A stretch of DNA of 8,623 bases from Burkholderiaceae bacterium (GTDB lineage: Bacteria; Pseudomonadota; Gammaproteobacteria; Burkholderiales; Burkholderiaceae_C), in contig JALRFN010000229.1 of NCBI GenBank assembly GCA_023268425.1, positions 1 to 8,623 on the forward strand, given 5' to 3'. A program made the translations under genes and the position numbers. Positions within the stretch are counted from its first letter, which is position 1; each line of letters opens with the position of its first letter. The notes under the pieces were generated by a model. It saw only the letters and a list, made by a program, of their open reading frames with translations. It ran no database searches and was not told the origin of the DNA. This document shows, piece after piece, positions 6,423 through 8,623 of the stretch.

Positions 6423-7147
6423 TCAAAAACGCGTCGTCAAGTCAATCCACGCACTGGGCAAGACCTCGACCAACTGCGTCTCCAACCACTTGTCCGCACC
6501 CAGCAAAATGGCCACACCCAGAAACAAGACCAGCGCACCAAAGGCTTTTTTCGTGCGGTCCATGTGGGCCAACACCCAAGCGCGTGCGCGCCCAAACCCC
6601 GCGCGCGAGACATAGGCCGCCAGCACCAACACCGTGGCTGCGCCCAATCCGAACACACCCAAGATCGAGACCCCACGCAGCGCACCGCCCTCAGCAGCCA
6701 CCAAGGCCAAGGCACTGGCCAGCATGGGGCCTGAACACGGGCTCCAGACCATGCCCAACAAGGCACCCATGCCAAACGCGCCGCGCAAAGACCCCGCGTC
6801 CATGCGGCCAGTGGCGCGATGGGCTGAACTCGCCAGTGGCGTCATCCAACGCGTGAAACGCTCGTTCAACCACGGCACCCACAAGGTCAGGCCAAAAAAC
6901 ACCAGCAACCACGCCCCTGCGAGGCGCACGTGATCAGGGTCCAGCCCCAAGGCATCGCCCGCCACGCCCACCAGCAAGCCCAACACGGCAAAACTGCTGA
7001 CCATGCCCGCGCCATCACCAGCGGCGCCCAACGACTCTCCTGCACAGAGCCACCCAAGACCAACGGCAGCAAGGGGAACACGCACGGGTTCAGCGTGGTC
7101 AAGCTGCCAGCCAGCAGGGCAAAGCCCAATTCAGTGACGCCACTCAT
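6423..7147 (-). pseudogene. CcdA/DsbD-like thiol-disulfide membrane protein, frameshifted
   Basis: Two overlapping frames together make one protein of about 241 aa. The first runs from ATG 7147 and gives MSGVTELGFALLAGSLTTLN then PCVFPLLPLV, the first redox helix of CcdA-type proteins with Cys22. From about residue 47 this frame turns into Trp/Cys-rich nonsense and stops at 6887-6889. The proper continuation, GMVSSFAVLGLLVGVAGDA, is in the other frame from ATG 7004. It runs to the TGA at 6423 through several membrane helices, with the second redox Cys in VWSPCSGPML. One base appears to be missing at about 7005-7012 (minus strand GCGCGGGC). The intact protein would carry electrons from cytoplasmic thioredoxin to the periplasm. 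The gene follows the thioredoxin gene by seven bases, matching that role. The shift may be a real mutation or a sequence error; no slippery heptamer for programmed frameshifting is present. Confidence 0.88.
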
Positions 7148-7154
7148 GCCCGAC

Positions 7155-7556
7155 TCACAAGGCTTTGGTGAATGCCGACTTGATGGCCTCGGGTTCGGTC
7201 TGACCCAAGACGCGGGTGACTTCGATCTCGCCGCTGTAGACCACCATGATGGATTGCGAGCGCACCTTCAAGGCGCGACGCAATTCCTTTTCGTTGTCGT
7301 AGTTGGCCACCAGCACCGTCATGTCTTTGAGCGCGGTGTCGTCTTTCAAGACCTCCAAACTTGCCGCTTGCTTGCGGCAGGTCGGACACCAGTCGGCATG
7401 AAAAAACACGGCCACTGCGGCACCCGACTGTTTGAGTTGTTGCAAAGCCTGCTCGTTGTAGGGACTGATGCTCAAGGCTTGCGCCCACGAGCTGGCGAGC
7501 AACAAAGCAGCGGCCAAAGCGGCGCGCGCGCCGGTGAGAGAAAATTGGTGGGACAT
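7155..7556 (-). CDS. Periplasmic thioredoxin-fold protein
   Basis: The protein has 133 aa. The start at 7556 is chosen for its strong Shine-Dalgarno AGGAG (7566-7562) five bases upstream and because a Sec signal peptide follows at once. Arg11, a hydrophobic Ala/Leu core and a likely cleavage site after AQA (residue 27) make up that signal. The mature part is a minimal thioredoxin fold with the active site ADWCPTC (Cys57, Cys60). The position of the thioredoxin cis-proline is Ser102 in VRSQSIMVVY, as in a subset of periplasmic thioredoxin-like proteins. It probably reduces disulfides in a periplasmic target (cytochrome c maturation or another thiol protein), with electrons from the CcdA-like protein encoded seven bases downstream. 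With that partner frameshifted, it may have no electron source here. A palindrome covers part of its ribosome binding site. Confidence 0.88.
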   Translation of the reverse strand: MSHQFSLTGARAALAAALLLASSWAQALSISPYNEQALQQLKQSGAAVAVFFHADWCPTCRKQAASLEVLKDDTALKDMTVLVANYDNEKELRRALKVRSQSIMVVYSGEIEVTRVLGQTEPEAIKSAFTKAL

Positions 7557-7563
7557 GAATGCT

Positions 7564-7583
7564 CCTGTGAATGGGTTCACAGG
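7564..7583. promoter_or_regulatory. 20-base palindrome (CRP/FNR-like half-sites) over the thioredoxin leader
   Basis: CCTGTGAA (7564-7571) and TTCACAGG (7576-7583) are perfect inverted repeats around TGGG. The core is TGTGA-N6-TCACA, identical in half-sites and spacing to the CRP operator consensus. On the minus strand, the last three stem bases are the AGG of the AGGAG ribosome binding site. It could be a protein operator or an RNA hairpin that hides the ribosome binding site. The rest of the 92-base gap (7557-7648) contains an alternating GC run (about 7615-7624) and no clear promoter. Confidence 0.5.
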
Positions 7584-7648
7584 CTCATACGTCAGGCCAG
7601 CCCAGGCGTTACACCGCGCGCGCGAAAAAGGCCGCGCTGTTGGGAACT

Positions 7649-8227
7649 TCAGGTGGCGGCGAGCCAACGCGACAAACGCACCACACCTTCGTCCAAGCGC
7701 GCCAGCTCACGGGAAGCAAAACACCAACGCAACCAACCCGCCGCCTCGTCAGCAAAGGCTTCGCCTGGCGCCAAACCCAGCCCTGCCTCAGCGACCAAGC
7801 GCTTGGCCGTGGCCACGCCGTCGCTGTGGCCTTCCAAGCGGAAAAAGGCGTACATGCCCGCCACGGCCGAGGACAGTTGCACCTGAGGCAAGCGACTCAG
7901 GCCGCTGTACAGGGTCTCGCGGCAAGCACTCAGGTGCGCCACCACCTGCGGCGTGACCTCATCGGCGTGCGCCAAAGCGGCCAGGGCCGCGCGCTGCACA
8001 AACACGGGGGCACAAGACGTGTTGAATTCAATCAATTTACCCACGTGCTCGGTGACGCTTGACGGCATGATCATCCAGCCCATGCGCCAGCCCGTCATCA
8101 AAAAACTCTTGGAAAAACTGTGCACGACGATCAAACGGTCCTGTGCGTCGGCCAGGTCCAAAAATGAGGGGGCCACCGCTTGGTCACCGCCAAAATACAA
8201 GCGCTCAAAGCCGAACGTGATCGTCAA
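7649..8227 (-). pseudogene. Class I/II PLP aminotransferase, C-terminal half only
   Basis: Recognisable homology starts at ERLYFGGD (codon at about 8206) and runs 185 residues to the TGA at 7649. The PLP-binding segment VVHSFSKSFLMTGWRMGW is intact, with the Schiff-base lysine in SFSK. The fold type I small domain follows, with GMYAFFRLEG and LAPGEAFADEA. Family members have about 380-400 residues with the lysine near 235, so roughly 190-200 N-terminal residues (substrate-binding arm and half of the PLP pocket) are missing. In place of the usual DExYERLYF lead-in, the upstream codons read LLTITFGF, back to a TGA at 8258-8260. A TTG at 8227 is the only start-like codon close by, with no good ribosome binding site. 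The gene is therefore almost certainly non-functional, cut by an insertion, deletion or assembly join. It would otherwise be an aspartate or aromatic-type aminotransferase; the substrate is unknown. Confidence 0.85.
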
Positions 8228-8257
8228 AAGCGTGCCAAGGCTTTGAAGGCCCTGCAG

Positions 8258-8623
8258 TCAACGCCTGCCGTTTAACACTGCATCCACGTCAATGCTGGTG
8301 CCCATGGGGTTGAACGGTCGCCCCGCGTAGTAGGCCTTGGCCAACTGCTCCGCAGTGATCATGCGTTGCCTGTGGGCTTCAATTTCATTGGCCTCATCAA
8401 TGCTGTACCACTTAAAAGCTTCGTGCTCTTCCGCTTCAAGATATAGGTAGGGGTTGGCCATGCCTGTTCTCAGGGCATCCACAAGCCTGCATCTGTTGTC
8501 CCAGCTGATTTTGCGTTTGAAAAATATGGCGTCATGCACAGTGGCAATGGGCTTGGCCGCGAACTCAGCTGCGGCTTGCTTAACTAGGCTCATGGCCTGA
8601 GTCTCCGCGTGTTGATAGCGATA
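8258..8623 (-). CDS. Unrecognised protein of lower GC, C-terminal part, runs off the window
   Basis: The frame has no stop from the window edge to the TGA at 8258, giving at least 121 residues (partial). An internal ATG at 8593 has a GGAG nine bases upstream and could be the start of a 111-aa protein, but the upstream codons (YRYQHAETQA) continue the same helical character, so the gene may be longer. I do not recognise the family with certainty. The segment AAAEFAAKPIATVHDAIFFK resembles motif C of family A-type polymerases (a helix, a beta-strand, then HD), which would fit a phage or plasmid replication protein. This is a weak, motif-level inference. The rest is charged and helical (EAEEHEAFKWYSIDEANEIE). 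By hand count, 8341-8623 is about 52% GC, against 63-68% in sampled lines of the neighbouring aminotransferase, which suggests transferred DNA. Confidence 0.6.
   Translation of the reverse strand, partial: YRYQHAETQAMSLVKQAAAEFAAKPIATVHDAIFFKRKISWDNRCRLVDALRTGMANPYLYLEAEEHEAFKWYSIDEANEIEAHRQRMITAEQLAKAYYAGRPFNPMGTSIDVDAVLNGRR

Noticed and set aside
5969..6856. Plus-strand frame across dedA, the terminator and the CcdA-like gene
   Set aside because: It crosses a clear minus-strand terminator and two well-supported minus-strand genes, and the translation is Pro/Arg/His-rich with no domain.
6887..7006. Independent small protein from the first frame of the CcdA-like gene
   Set aside because: After about residue 46 the translation becomes Trp/Cys/Ala-rich with no membrane-helix logic, as expected from an out-of-frame reading of the downstream CcdA-like coding sequence.
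7643..7649. GGAACTT, resembling a sigma-E -35 element on the plus strand
   Set aside because: No matching -10 (TCTNA) lies 16-17 bases downstream, and it points into the antisense strand of the aminotransferase.
7158..8245. Ten-base direct repeat CAAGGCTTTG near 7158 and near 8236
   Set aside because: It is short and built from common codons. One copy is inside the thioredoxin 3' end, and the two do not flank a unit that would make a target-site duplication convincing.
8270..8316. Integron attC-like cores: GTTTAAC (fits RYYYAAC) and GTTGAAC (fits GTTRRRY)
   Set aside because: Both cores lie within the coding part of the right-hand ORF, the inner arms are not complementary, and no integrase or cassette array is visible.

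Overview
The window looks like chromosomal DNA of a beta-proteobacterium of the Burkholderiales, most likely Comamonadaceae. The grounds are GC content around 60-65% in most of it, the amino-acid style of the proteins, an MCE lipid-transport cluster ending in a lipoprotein, and a queG/tsaE/amiC neighbourhood resembling the enterobacterial queG-tsaE-amiB region. The genus assignment is inference. No rRNA, tRNA, CRISPR array or complete insertion sequence was seen.

Layout. Bases 1-110 hold the last 36 residues of an AEC-type permease (+). A minus-strand block follows, read from 3714 down to 76: queG (tRNA epoxyqueuosine reductase), an MlaE-like permease, an MlaD-like MCE protein and a small lipoprotein. 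A 101-base divergent region separates queG from the plus-strand pair tsaE-amiC, which share an ATGA overlap. They encode the tRNA t6A ATPase and a Tat-signal N-acetylmuramoyl-L-alanine amidase. A DedA-family membrane protein (-) converges on amiC with only 6 bases between them. Upstream of dedA, a clear intrinsic terminator closes a minus-strand thiol-redox pair: a periplasmic thioredoxin and a CcdA/DsbD-like membrane protein. The membrane protein carries a 1-base frameshift. The right end holds a C-terminal fragment of a PLP aminotransferase (-), joined to a lower-GC minus-strand reading frame that runs off the window.

How the genes work together. The MCE permease, MCE protein and lipoprotein should form an envelope lipid-trafficking complex, but no ATPase gene lies among them and the permease has a shortened, divergent coupling region. 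QueG and TsaE act on tRNA anticodon loops (queuosine at position 34, t6A at position 37). AmiC splits septal peptidoglycan. The thioredoxin would receive electrons from the CcdA-like protein if that gene were intact.

The points most worth a second look are the ATPase-less MCE cluster, the frameshifted CcdA-like gene beside its intact thioredoxin, the aminotransferase truncated at a sharp compositional junction with a possibly polymerase-related foreign ORF, and a palindrome matching the CRP half-sites that overlaps the thioredoxin ribosome binding site.
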